From the NCBI GenBank assembly GCA_030691385.1, contig JAUYEI010000003.1:1-64000 (forward strand): 64,000 nt of DNA, given 5' to 3'. This DNA comes from Azonexus sp. (lineage in GTDB: Bacteria > Pseudomonadota > Gammaproteobacteria > Burkholderiales > Rhodocyclaceae). Position 1 is the stretch's first letter, and the number at the start of each line of letters is the position of its first letter. The notes under the pieces are model-generated. The model ran no database searches. It was not told where the DNA came from and saw nothing but the letters and a program-made list of their open reading frames with translations. Position numbers and translations under genes: made by a program. Shown here one piece after another: positions 51,831 through 59,628 of the stretch.

Positions 51831-52241
51831 ATGGGTCTTTTTGATTCCGTCGTCGGCGCACTCGCTGGCGGACAGTCCGGTGGCGATAGCCCTTTGCTGA
51901 ACGTCGTCATGCAACTGATCAACAACCCGCAGACCGGCGGTCTGGGCGGGCTGGTCGAGTCCTTCCAGCAGGGCGGCCTGGGCGACATCGTCAATTCATG
52001 GGTTTCCACTGGTCAGAATCTGCCGATTTCGGCCGAACAGATTCAGGCTGTCCTCGGTGGCGGCAAGCTGCAGGAAATTGCTGCCCAGTTGGGCGTTTCC
52101 ACCGAACAGGCTTCCGGCGGCCTGGCTGACCTGCTACCGCAATTGGTCGACAAGCTGACCCCGAATGGCCAGGTTCCCGAAGGCGGCGATTTGCTGGCCC
52201 AAGGCCTGGATATGCTGAAAAAGGGTGGCCTGTTCAGTTAA
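51831..52241 (+). CDS. yidB: YidB/DUF937 family protein
   Basis: Glycine-rich protein of 136 aa: MGLFDSVVGALAGGQSGGDS, then LLNVVMQLINNPQTGGLGGL and VESFQQGGLGDIVNSWVSTG, followed by NLPISAEQIQAVLGGGKLQE and AAQLGVSTEQASGGLADLLP. It ends QGLDMLKKGGLFS. The pattern matches YidB-type DUF937 proteins of unknown function. It is monocistronic and preceded by CTGGAG. It faces hemW with only 14 nt between the stops. Confidence 0.9.
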   Translation: MGLFDSVVGALAGGQSGGDSPLLNVVMQLINNPQTGGLGGLVESFQQGGLGDIVNSWVSTGQNLPISAEQIQAVLGGGKLQEIAAQLGVSTEQASGGLADLLPQLVDKLTPNGQVPEGGDLLAQGLDMLKKGGLFS

Positions 52242-52255
52242 CACCGCTGGCCGTT

Positions 52256-53458
52256 CTATAAAAAGCGTTCGAGCAGAACGTTGAGAAAACGCCGACCCTT
52301 CGCGGTCGGCGCGATTTTTTCCGGGCCGACGACGAGCAGTCCATCGGCCTCCGCCGCTGTCAGTTCCGACTGGATGCCAATCAAGGGCTGGGCCGTGCGC
52401 GCCTCGTATAGCGACGGGTGAAAGCCGTCAGCCAGACGCAGCGCATTCATCATGAATTCGAAAGGCAGGCTCTTGGCCTCGACCTGCGTTTCTTCCTGCA
52501 CCGCATTGCCGCTGCGGATGTTGTCGAGATAGGCCTTCGGGTGTTTCCAGCGCATCTGGCGCAGGACGCGGTCGTGCAGCGTCAGCTTGGAATGGGCCCC
52601 GGCGCCGATGCCGAGGTAGTCGCCGAAATACCAGTAATTGAGGTTGTGCTTGCATTGCTTGCCGCTGCGGGCGAAGGCAGAGGTTTCGTAATTGCTGAAA
52701 CCAGCGGTGGCCAGACGGGCTTCGATGCTTTCCTGCATGTCGGCGCAAATGTCGCCTTCCGGCAGCTCGGGCGGGAAGGCAGCGAAGCGGGTGTTCGGCT
52801 CCAGCGTCAGTTGGTAGCAGGAGAGGTGCGAGGGTGAAAAACGCAGTGCCGTTTCGACATCAGTGAGTGCTTGTTCATGTGTCTGGCCAGGCAGTCCGTA
52901 CATCAGGTCCAGATTGAACGAGTCGAAATGTTCGCCAGCCAGTTGCGCGGCGCGCTTCGCTTCGGCGGCACCGTGGATGCGGCCGAGCGCTTTCAGGTGA
53001 TCGTCGTTGAAGCTCTGGATGCCGAGCGACAGCCGATTGACGCCGGCGGCACGGAAGCCGGCGAACTTCTCCGCTTCGACCGTGCCCGGATTCGCTTCGA
53101 GCGTGATCTCGGCATCCGGCGCCAGCATGGCCAACGCCCGGAAGGCGGCGATCAGTTCGTCGATGGCGGCCGGTGAGAGCAGGCTGGGCGTGCCGCCGCC
53201 GAAGAAAACGCTGACCACCGGGCGGCCCCAGATCAGCGGCAGGGCGGATTGCAGGTCGGCGATCAACGCATCGACGTATTCGCGCTCGGGAATCGTGCCG
53301 TTGGCCTCGTGCGAGTTGAAATCGCAGTACGGGCACTTCTGCACGCACCATGGCACATGCACATACAGCGCCAAGGGTGGGGAAACGCGGAATTCGAGCG
53401 GTGCTACGGTCGACCGGAAATTTTGGCTAAAAATGGGAATCGTGCGGGATGTGGCCAT
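52256..53458 (-). CDS. hemW: Heme chaperone HemW (radical SAM, coproporphyrinogen dehydrogenase-like)
   Basis: Radical SAM protein of up to 400 aa. The cluster motif is VPWCVQKCPYCDFNSHEANG (CxxxCxxC), followed by VVSVFFGGGTPSLLSPAAID and EITLEANPGTVEAEKFAGFR. Then come GVNRLSLGIQSFNDDHLKAL, FNLDLMYGLPGQTHEQAL and FGDYLGIGAGAHSKL; the absence of HemN-specific N-terminal features supports HemW. The N-terminal residues SQNFRSTVAP ahead of LALYVHVPWC are encoded by a dispersed repeat; the true start could be downstream of it. It lies next to a DUF1016 nuclease gene. Confidence 0.9.
   Translation of the reverse strand: MATSRTIPIFSQNFRSTVAPLEFRVSPPLALYVHVPWCVQKCPYCDFNSHEANGTIPEREYVDALIADLQSALPLIWGRPVVSVFFGGGTPSLLSPAAIDELIAAFRALAMLAPDAEITLEANPGTVEAEKFAGFRAAGVNRLSLGIQSFNDDHLKALGRIHGAAEAKRAAQLAGEHFDSFNLDLMYGLPGQTHEQALTDVETALRFSPSHLSCYQLTLEPNTRFAAFPPELPEGDICADMQESIEARLATAGFSNYETSAFARSGKQCKHNLNYWYFGDYLGIGAGAHSKLTLHDRVLRQMRWKHPKAYLDNIRSGNAVQEETQVEAKSLPFEFMMNALRLADGFHPSLYEARTAQPLIGIQSELTAAEADGLLVVGPEKIAPTAKGRRFLNVLLERFL
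53401..53435 (-). repeat. Variant copy of the dispersed repeat at the 5' end of hemW
   Basis: The plus strand reads GTGCTACGGTCGACCGGAAA then TTTTGGCTAAAAATG. The core has one change (GGTTGACCGT to GGTCGACCGT). Both T/A tracts are intact on the minus strand. It encodes IFSQNFRSTVA if the upstream hemW start is used. Confidence 0.75.
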
Positions 53459-53475
53459 AAATTAAATTTCTGCGA

Positions 53476-54522
53476 TCATCCGGCAGCGCCGTCGCCCGCC
53501 AGTTCGCGTTCGATCTGCTCAATGCTCGGCAGGCTGGTTTGCAGCTCGGCAGGCAGGGAATCCAGCAACTGATACTCGGCAACGCCCAGCGGCTGGGTGT
53601 TGTTGCGCAGGGCGTATCCGGCGACGACCTTGTTCTTGCTCTTGCACAGCAAAAGGCCGATGGTCGGGGCATCCTGCGGGTGTTTGATCTGGGCATCGAC
53701 GGCGGCGAGGTAAAAGCTCAACTGGCCGAGATGCTCCGGTTTGAACTTGCCGCCCTTGAGTTCGATCACCACGTAGCAGCGCAACTTGAGGTGGTAAAAG
53801 AGCTGATCGATGAAAAACTCGTCGCCTGCGACATCGAGCAGTACCTGCCGCCCGACAAAGGCGAAGCCCGCGCCGAGCTCCAGCAGGAATTCAGTGACGT
53901 GTTTTACCAGGGCATTTTCGATCTCGCGTTCCTGAGCTTCATTGGTCAGGTCAAGAAAGTCGAAACGGTAGGGGTCTTTCAAGGATTCGCGGGCCAGGTC
54001 GGACTGCGGCTTGGGCAGGGTCAGTTCGAAGTTGGTAACGGTCTTGCCGCTGCGTTCCAGCAAGCGGGTTTCAATCTGCATTACCAGTACATTGCGCGAC
54101 CAATTGTGCTCAATCGCCTTGGCGGCGTACCAGCGGCGGGTTTCGGGACCGGGTAGTTTATCCAGCAGGGCCAGTTGGTGATACCAGGGCAATTGTGCAA
54201 GCACCTCTTGCACAAATTCCGTGTCCGGCCAGGCCTCGGCAAAGGCACGCATGTACTTGAGATTGCGCGGCGAGAATCCTTTCATGTCGGGAAAAGCCGT
54301 GCGCAAATCCTCCGCCAGCCGCTCAATGACCTTGGCTCCCCAGCCCTGCTCGGCCTGCCGCGCCAGAATGTCGTGCCCGATCTGCCAGTAAAGCAGCACC
54401 AGCTCGCGGTTGACTGCCAGCGTTGCCCGCTGCCGGGCAGTGTGGATGCGGTTCTTCAGGTCGGCCAGCCAGTCGGCGTAGCCGGCGGGGGGCGGAGTCA
54501 GTCGGTTGGGGTTATCGCTCAT
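53476..54522 (-). CDS. DUF1016 / YhcG-type PD-(D/E)XK nuclease-domain protein
   Basis: Protein of 348 aa with the N-terminal DUF1016 domain (RQRATLAVNRELVLLYWQIG, GWGAKVIERLAEDLRTAFPD, GFSPRNLKYMRAFAEAWPD) and a C-terminal nuclease-like domain (FVGRQVLLDVAGDEFFIDQL, FYHLKLRCYVVIELKGGKFK). The EFFIDQLFYH ... VIELKGGKF part provides candidate D and ExK residues of the PD-(D/E)XK fold. Family members are scattered and often linked to mobile or defence loci. It stands between hemW and rdgB, genes that are usually adjacent, which suggests an insertion. No partner methylase is visible. Confidence 0.88.
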   Translation of the reverse strand: MSDNPNRLTPPPAGYADWLADLKNRIHTARQRATLAVNRELVLLYWQIGHDILARQAEQGWGAKVIERLAEDLRTAFPDMKGFSPRNLKYMRAFAEAWPDTEFVQEVLAQLPWYHQLALLDKLPGPETRRWYAAKAIEHNWSRNVLVMQIETRLLERSGKTVTNFELTLPKPQSDLARESLKDPYRFDFLDLTNEAQEREIENALVKHVTEFLLELGAGFAFVGRQVLLDVAGDEFFIDQLFYHLKLRCYVVIELKGGKFKPEHLGQLSFYLAAVDAQIKHPQDAPTIGLLLCKSKNKVVAGYALRNNTQPLGVAEYQLLDSLPAELQTSLPSIEQIERELAGDGAAG

Positions 54523-54544
54523 GGTCCGCTCCTGGTGGCGGGTG

Positions 54545-55132
54545 TCACAAATTCGGCAGGCGGGCGATCAGTTTCTGCATGGCCTGGCCACGATGCGACA
54601 ACTGGTTCTTGATCGCGCCATCGAGTTCGGCCGCCGTCTGGCAATGCGTCGGGACGTAGAACAGCGGGTCGTAGCCGAAGCCGTCGGCGCCGCGCTGGGC
54701 GTCGAGGATGGTGCCATGCCACTCGCCTTCGGCGATGATCGGTTGCGGATCATTAGCCGAGCGGACGAGGACCAGCACGCAGGAAAAATGGGCGCGGCGG
54801 TCGGTTTGTCCCGCGAGGTCGGCGAGCAGTTTTTCGTTGTTGCGGGCATCCGATTTCGGTTCGCCGGCATAGCGGGCCGAATAGACACCGGGGGCGCCGC
54901 CGAGGGCGGCAACGCACAGGCCGGAATCGTCGGCCAGCGCCGGCAGGCCGGAAGCCTGGGCGGCATGGCGGGCCTTGGCCAGGGCGTTTTCGACGAAGGT
55001 GCAATGCGGCTCTTCGGCTTCCGGAATGCCCAACTGGCCTTGCGGAATGACTTCGAAACCGAGCGGCGCCAGCAGCGCGTTGAGCTCCTTCATTTTCTTG
55101 GCGTTGTTCGAGGCGAGGACGAGCTTTTTCAT
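54545..55132 (-). CDS. rdgB: RdgB/HAM1 non-canonical purine NTP pyrophosphatase
   Basis: Removes dITP, XTP and similar nucleotides from the pool; 195 aa from the ATG at 55132. Motifs are LVLASNNAKKMKELNALLA (SxNxxKxxE), CTFVENALAKARHAAQASG, PALADDSGLCVAALGGAPGV, DGFGYDPLFYVP and the C-terminal KNQLSHRGQAMQKL (SHR). The start is 10 nt from the rph stop. It belongs to the leftward run kinase-PP2C-rph-rdgB-(nuclease)-hemW. Confidence 0.95.
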   Translation of the reverse strand: MKKLVLASNNAKKMKELNALLAPLGFEVIPQGQLGIPEAEEPHCTFVENALAKARHAAQASGLPALADDSGLCVAALGGAPGVYSARYAGEPKSDARNNEKLLADLAGQTDRRAHFSCVLVLVRSANDPQPIIAEGEWHGTILDAQRGADGFGYDPLFYVPTHCQTAAELDGAIKNQLSHRGQAMQKLIARLPNL

Positions 55133-55142
55133 GCCGTAACTC

Positions 55143-55859
55143 TCACTCAGCCAGGGCGCTTTGCTGGGCGGCGGTGAGCTGGCGGATGCCCATGGTGGCG
55201 AGGTCGACGAGGACACTCATCTGCTCGCGGCTGAACGGCTCGCCTTCGGCCGTGCCCTGAATTTCGACGATGCCGCCGTTGCCGGTCATCACAACATTCA
55301 TGTCGGTGTCGCAGTCGGAGTCTTCCGGGTAGTCGAGGTCGAGGACCGGGGCGCCCTTGTAGATGCCGACCGAAATGGCGGCGACGTGATCGCGCACCGG
55401 GTTGGCCGGCAGCTTGCCGGCCTTGACCAGCCCTTCGCAGGCTTCGTGGAGGGCCACCCAGGCGCCGGTGATCGCGGCGCAACGGGTACCGCCGTCAGCC
55501 TGCAGGACGTCGCAATCGAGCGTGATCTGGCGTTCGCCGAGGGCCTTGAGGTCGGTTACGGCGCGCAGGCTGCGGCCGATCAGGCGCTGGATTTCCTGCG
55601 TCCGGCCGGTCTGCTTGCCCTTGGCCGCTTCCCGCGCCGAACGGGTATGCGTCGCCCGGGGCAGCATGCCGTATTCAGCTGTCACCCAGCCTTGACCCTT
55701 GCCGCGCAGGAAGGGGGGCAGGTTTTCTTCGACGCTGGCGGTGCACAGCACGCGGGTGTCGCCCATTTCGATGAGCACCGAACCTTCGGCGTGGCGCGTG
55801 AAATTGCGGGTGATCTTGACGGTGCGGAGCTGGTCCGGCTGACGTTGGCTGGGGCGCAT
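55143..55859 (-). CDS. rph: Ribonuclease PH
   Basis: Phosphorolytic 3'-5' exoribonuclease of 238 aa that trims tRNA 3' ends. Starts [20 protein letters not shown] at 55859. Motifs are [40 protein letters not shown] and [19 protein letters not shown], then [20 protein letters not shown] (phosphate site), [20 protein letters not shown] and [17 protein letters not shown]. The PP2C gene ends 8 nt upstream on the same strand. Confidence 0.96.
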   Translation of the reverse strand: MRPSQRQPDQLRTVKITRNFTRHAEGSVLIEMGDTRVLCTASVEENLPPFLRGKGQGWVTAEYGMLPRATHTRSAREAAKGKQTGRTQEIQRLIGRSLRAVTDLKALGERQITLDCDVLQADGGTRCAAITGAWVALHEACEGLVKAGKLPANPVRDHVAAISVGIYKGAPVLDLDYPEDSDCDTDMNVVMTGNGGIVEIQGTAEGEPFSREQMSVLVDLATMGIRQLTAAQQSALAE

Positions 55860-55867
55860 GGCTTTCC

Positions 55868-56785
55868 TTATTTTTTCGGGTTGTATTTGTCGATGGCCGA
55901 ACGGATTTCCTCGATCGCCAGCTCGATTTCGTCGTCGCTGAGGTCGCTCTTGTAGGCCGGATTGCGGCCGAATTCGTCGAGACGTGTGGTGACTTCGTCC
56001 TGGGTCATGGTCAGGGTCGAAATGGCGCTGCTCGCCGTCTCGACGTAGGCATCCTCCCAGCGCACGGCGACGACAGACAGGTTGTCGCCGTGGGCGCCAC
56101 CCTTGAGTTCGGCCTGGTTGAGCAGCATCGGCACGGCCTGCAGCAGGTTGGAACCCTTCAGCGCGACAGCCATCATCTCGCCGGGCATTTCGCCCCACAA
56201 ACCGTCCGTGGCGAGCAGGACGACGTCGCCATGAGCGAGCGGCGTCTTGCGCGAAAACTCGATTTCCGGCGGGTGCGGACTGCCCAGGCAGCTATAGATC
56301 TTGTTGCGGTCCGGATGAAAGACGGCCTGCGTCTCGGTGATCATGCCTTCTTCGACGAGCAGGCGAATGCGCGAATGATCCTTGGTCTGGGTGATGACCT
56401 TGCCGTCGCGGATCAGGTACAGCCGTGAATCGCCGGCATGCGCCCAGTAGGCGACGTTGTCCTGGACGATGCAGGCGACGCAGGTCGTGCGCGGCGTGTC
56501 TTTGAGGCGGTGGCGGGCGGTGTAGTCGAGAATGGCATGGTGGGCATTGGTCATGCCCTTTTGCAGAAAGCGGAAGGGGTCGCCGAGGACCGGGCGCGCC
56601 TCGCGCTGGAAAGCGTCGGCCAGCGTCTGGACGGCGATCTGGGCGGCGATTTCGCCGTAGTGATGGCCGCCCATGCCGTCGGCGACGACCATCAACAGGG
56701 CATCGCGCGAGTAGCAATAGGTCGTCCGGTCCTCGTTGTTGGCGCGGCCGCCCTGACGGCTTTCCTGATAAATGGTGAATCTCAT
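55868..56785 (-). CDS. PP2C-family serine/threonine phosphatase
   Basis: Protein of 305 aa with the PP2C/Stp core: [80 protein letters not shown] and [14 protein letters not shown]. The Asp residues for the binuclear metal centre are all present. A C-terminal extension of about 60 aa is rich in acidic residues ([20 protein letters not shown]). It overlaps the kinase gene by 4 nt, forming a kinase-phosphatase pair. Confidence 0.93.
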   Translation of the reverse strand: MRFTIYQESRQGGRANNEDRTTYCYSRDALLMVVADGMGGHHYGEIAAQIAVQTLADAFQREARPVLGDPFRFLQKGMTNAHHAILDYTARHRLKDTPRTTCVACIVQDNVAYWAHAGDSRLYLIRDGKVITQTKDHSRIRLLVEEGMITETQAVFHPDRNKIYSCLGSPHPPEIEFSRKTPLAHGDVVLLATDGLWGEMPGEMMAVALKGSNLLQAVPMLLNQAELKGGAHGDNLSVVAVRWEDAYVETASSAISTLTMTQDEVTTRLDEFGRNPAYKSDLSDDEIELAIEEIRSAIDKYNPKK

Positions 56786-57729
56786 TGGATCGGCTTCCTG
56801 AGTTTATCGACGAAGCGGCCGATCCAGCTCGGCGAAGGCTTCGGGCGGGGTGGGGTGACGGTCTCGACGAGCGCTTTTTGCAGGGCAAAAACGCTTTGCG
56901 GACGGTAAAGATGGTTGAGGTTGAGACACCAGTCGATGATCTCGAGCAGACGGTCGGAGAACTGGCCATCCCAGCGCATCATGGCCGGCGCCAGGGTGTC
57001 CTTTTTCATGCGCACATCGGCCGCTTGCGGCGCGCTGCCAGCCAGGCAGGCGTACATCGAGGCGCCGACGCTGTAAATATCGCTCCACGGCCCGAGATCC
57101 TTGCGCGAGCCGTAATGCTCGGGCGAAGCGAAGCCGGGCGTGTACATCGGTTTGAGGATGGGCTGGTCGGTGATCAGCGTCTGGCGGGCGGCGCCGAAGT
57201 CGATGAGGACCGGCGTGTTGTCGCCGCGCAAATAAATGTTCGAGGGCTTGAGGTCGAGATGCAGCAGCTTGTTCGAATGCACCTCGCGCAGACCGTTGAG
57301 CATGCGCGTGAACACGCCACGCATGAAGCGCTCGGAAATATGGCCCTGATGTTTCTGGATGAATTCCTGCAGGGTCCGGCCATGCTCGTATTCCATGACC
57401 ATGTAAACGGTCTCGTTGGCGCGAAAAAAATTGAGCACGCGGATCACGTTGGGGTGCGACAACCTGGCCAGGGCGCGGCCTTCCTCGAAAAAGCACTTCA
57501 TGCCGTAACGGAAGGCGCCCAGATGTTCGGCCGTGATGACCGGATTGATATCCCCGCGCGTACGCAGGGCCAGACTATTGGGCAGGTATTCCTTGATGGC
57601 GACTTGCCGGCCGGTAGCATCGGTCGCCAGATAGACAATGGAAAAGCCGCCGAGCGAAAGCTGGCGGTCTATTGTGTACTCTTCCAGCAGGTGGCCGTTG
57701 GGTAACGGCTGATTGGCTTGTTGCGCCAT
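56782..57729 (-). CDS. Serine/threonine protein kinase
   Basis: Hanks-type kinase of 315 aa without a membrane segment. Features are the Gly-rich loop LSLGGFSIVYLATD, VAIKEYLPNSLALRTRG (ATP-binding Lys), YMVMEYEHGRTLQEFIQ (hinge), the catalytic loop LLHLDLKPSNIYLRGDN, the magnesium motif VLIDFGAARQTL and FASPEHYGSRKDLGPWSDIY. The RD Arg before the catalytic Asp is replaced by Leu (HLD rather than HRD). The partner PP2C is encoded next with a 4-nt overlap. The gene is divergent from yicC (76-nt gap). The substrates are unknown. Confidence 0.93.
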   Translation of the reverse strand: MAQQANQPLPNGHLLEEYTIDRQLSLGGFSIVYLATDATGRQVAIKEYLPNSLALRTRGDINPVITAEHLGAFRYGMKCFFEEGRALARLSHPNVIRVLNFFRANETVYMVMEYEHGRTLQEFIQKHQGHISERFMRGVFTRMLNGLREVHSNKLLHLDLKPSNIYLRGDNTPVLIDFGAARQTLITDQPILKPMYTPGFASPEHYGSRKDLGPWSDIYSVGASMYACLAGSAPQAADVRMKKDTLAPAMMRWDGQFSDRLLEIIDWCLNLNHLYRPQSVFALQKALVETVTPPRPKPSPSWIGRFVDKLRKPIQ

Positions 57730-57805
57730 GGAGCTCGCGGTTATGATGCAATTTCAGGCATTTTCGGGCGTGTTGTCCGGACTGTAAAGCAAGGGATTCC
57801 CGATA

Positions 57806-58672
57806 ATGATTTGTAGTATGACCGGTTATGCCGTTAAAACACGTGATTTAGAGCACGGAACGCTGCAACTCGAGCTAAAAAGCGTCAATTCCCGCTATCT
57901 CGATTTTCATTTCCGCGTCGCCGAAGACCTCCGCGCGCTGGAAATTCCGCTGCGCGAATTGCTCGCTGCCCGCATCAGTCGCGGCAAGGTCGAGTGCCGT
58001 CTCTCCTTCAACGCGGCGGCCGCCCGGGCTGACCAGCTCAAAATCAATGGCGAACTGCTGGCCACGCTCAAGTCGCTGAACGAGCGCGTGCGCGGCGAGA
58101 TGCCCGAGGCGATGTCGTTGTCAGTCAACGAAACCCTGCGCTGGCCCGGCATGTTCGGCGAACAGAACGTCGACTTCGCTGCCCTGAGCCCCGAAGTCAT
58201 GGCCCTGGCGCGCGACGCGCTGGTCGATTTCACGGCAACCCGCGGCCGCGAAGGCGACAAGCTGGCCGAAACCATCATCGATCGTGTCAACGCCATGCGC
58301 GACATCGTCCGCCGCGTCGCGCCGCGCATTCCCGAGGCGCAGGCCATCTACACCGACAAGCTGCGCCAACGCCTGACCGAAGCCCTGGGCGGCGCCAGCG
58401 ACGACCGCGTGCTGCAGGAGGTTGCCGTCTTCGCGACGCGTATCGACGTCGCCGAAGAACTGGCCCGCCTGACCACCCACCTCGACGAAGTCGAGCGCGT
58501 GCTCAAGCAGGGCGGCGCCTGCGGCAAGCGCCTCGATTTCCTCATGCAGGAACTCAACCGCGAAGCCAATACGCTGGGCTCGAAGTCGGCGATCACCGAA
58601 GTTTCGCAGGCCTCGATGGAGCTTAAGCTGCTCATCGAGCAAATGCGCGAGCAGATTCAGAATCTGGAATAA
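57806..58672 (+). CDS. yicC: YicC family endoribonuclease-like protein
   Basis: Protein of 288 aa with the YicC N-terminal domain (MTGYAVKTRDLEHGTLQLEL, KSVNSRYLDFHFRVAEDLR) and the C-terminal DUF1732 domain ending with RLDFLMQELNREANTLGSKS and ELKLLIEQMREQIQNLE. E. coli YicC is reported to promote RNA turnover. It is often placed near gmk, as here. The ATG at 57806 is used; an alternative is the inner MTGYA. A dispersed repeat copy lies just after the stop. Confidence 0.93.
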   Translation: MICSMTGYAVKTRDLEHGTLQLELKSVNSRYLDFHFRVAEDLRALEIPLRELLAARISRGKVECRLSFNAAAARADQLKINGELLATLKSLNERVRGEMPEAMSLSVNETLRWPGMFGEQNVDFAALSPEVMALARDALVDFTATRGREGDKLAETIIDRVNAMRDIVRRVAPRIPEAQAIYTDKLRQRLTEALGGASDDRVLQEVAVFATRIDVAEELARLTTHLDEVERVLKQGGACGKRLDFLMQELNREANTLGSKSAITEVSQASMELKLLIEQMREQIQNLE

Positions 58673-58685
58673 ACGGCCGGCCGAT

Positions 58686-58725
58686 TTCAATTTTGGCCGT
58701 TTTTTCCGGTTGACCGTAGCAATGC
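58686..58725 (+). repeat. GGTTGACCGT dispersed repeat, best-preserved intergenic copy
   Basis: Reads TTCAATTTTGGCCGTTTTTT then CCGGTTGACCGTAGCAATG. It has both T/A-rich tracts, an exact core and the AGCAATG flank, between yicC (ends 58672) and gmk (starts 58778). Confidence 0.9.
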
Positions 58726-58777
58726 CATCGCCGGTGCCCTGGTTGGCCCGGTGCCGGGTGTTTTTCTGAGGGTTCCC

Positions 58778-59386
58778 ATGGCCGGAAATCTATATGTAGT
58801 GGCCGCACCGTCCGGTGCCGGCAAGACGACGCTGGTTCGCCTGCTCCTCGAGCAGGAAAAGGCTGTCCAGCTCTCCATCTCCTACACCACGCGGGCGCCG
58901 CGCCCGGGTGAGGAAAGCGGGCGCGAATATCATTTCGTCGATGCCACGGAATTCCAGGCCATGATCGCCCGCCATGAATTCCTCGAATGGGCCGAAGTGC
59001 ACGGCAATTTCTATGGCACCTCGAAGAAGTGGATCGCCGACCAGCTAGCGGCCGACCGCGATGTCCTGCTCGAGATTGACTGGCAAGGCGCACAACAAGT
59101 GCGGGCGCTGTTTCCGCAGGCGATCGGCGTCTTCATCCTGCCGCCGTCAATGGAAGAATTGACCCGGCGCCTGACCGGTCGCGGCACCGACAGCGCCGAC
59201 GTCATTTCCCGCCGTTTGGCCGCTGCGCAGGCCGAAATGCGCCATGTCGGGGAATTCGACTATGTTATTATTAACGACCAGTTGGCTCAGGCGCTGGGTG
59301 ATCTGTGTGCTGTCGTGCGCGCCTCCCGCCTGAGCTTTGGGGCCCAGCGTGCCCGTTACGCCGCCCTGTTTCAAAGAATGATCTGA
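58778..59386 (+). CDS. gmk: Guanylate kinase
   Basis: Phosphorylates GMP to GDP; 202 aa from the ATG at 58778. P-loop is [19 protein letters not shown], with [53 protein letters not shown] and [13 protein letters not shown] as GMP-binding and family motifs. The C-terminus includes [19 protein letters not shown]. It is followed 14 nt later by rpoZ; both starts are preceded by nearly the same leader (GAGG(G)TTCCC). Confidence 0.96.
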   Translation: MAGNLYVVAAPSGAGKTTLVRLLLEQEKAVQLSISYTTRAPRPGEESGREYHFVDATEFQAMIARHEFLEWAEVHGNFYGTSKKWIADQLAADRDVLLEIDWQGAQQVRALFPQAIGVFILPPSMEELTRRLTGRGTDSADVISRRLAAAQAEMRHVGEFDYVIINDQLAQALGDLCAVVRASRLSFGAQRARYAALFQRMI

Positions 59387-59400
59387 TTTTTGAGGTTCCC

Positions 59401-59607
59401 ATGGCCCGCGTTACCGTTGATGACTGTCTGAAAAGAATTCCCAATCGCTTCATGATGACTCTGGCTGCCGCCCACCGCGCCCGTCAGCTGGCCAATGGCG
59501 CGACCCCGCTGGTCGACGGTGAGAAACACAAGCCGACCGTGATTGCGCTCAAGGAAATGGGTGCCGGCAAGATCGGTCTGGAAGTGCTTAACCGCGGCCA
59601 GTCCTGA
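59401..59607 (+). CDS. rpoZ: RNA polymerase omega subunit
   Basis: Small RNA polymerase subunit of 68 aa that helps assemble beta'. It begins [20 protein letters not shown] with the conserved [20 protein letters not shown] and a shared C-terminal region [18 protein letters not shown]. Start ATG at 59401 after TTGAGGTTCCC. It is followed by spoT 21 nt downstream, the classical gmk-rpoZ-spoT order. Confidence 0.96.
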   Translation: MARVTVDDCLKRIPNRFMMTLAAAHRARQLANGATPLVDGEKHKPTVIALKEMGAGKIGLEVLNRGQS

Positions 59608-59628
59608 AAGCAGGGGCGGTGAAGACTG

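Noticed and set aside
58768-59408. Nearly identical leaders GAGGGTTCCCATGG and GAGGTTCCCATGG before gmk and rpoZ
   Set aside because: Short match around ribosome-binding sites; could be chance or shared translation signal, and no wider repeat was seen.
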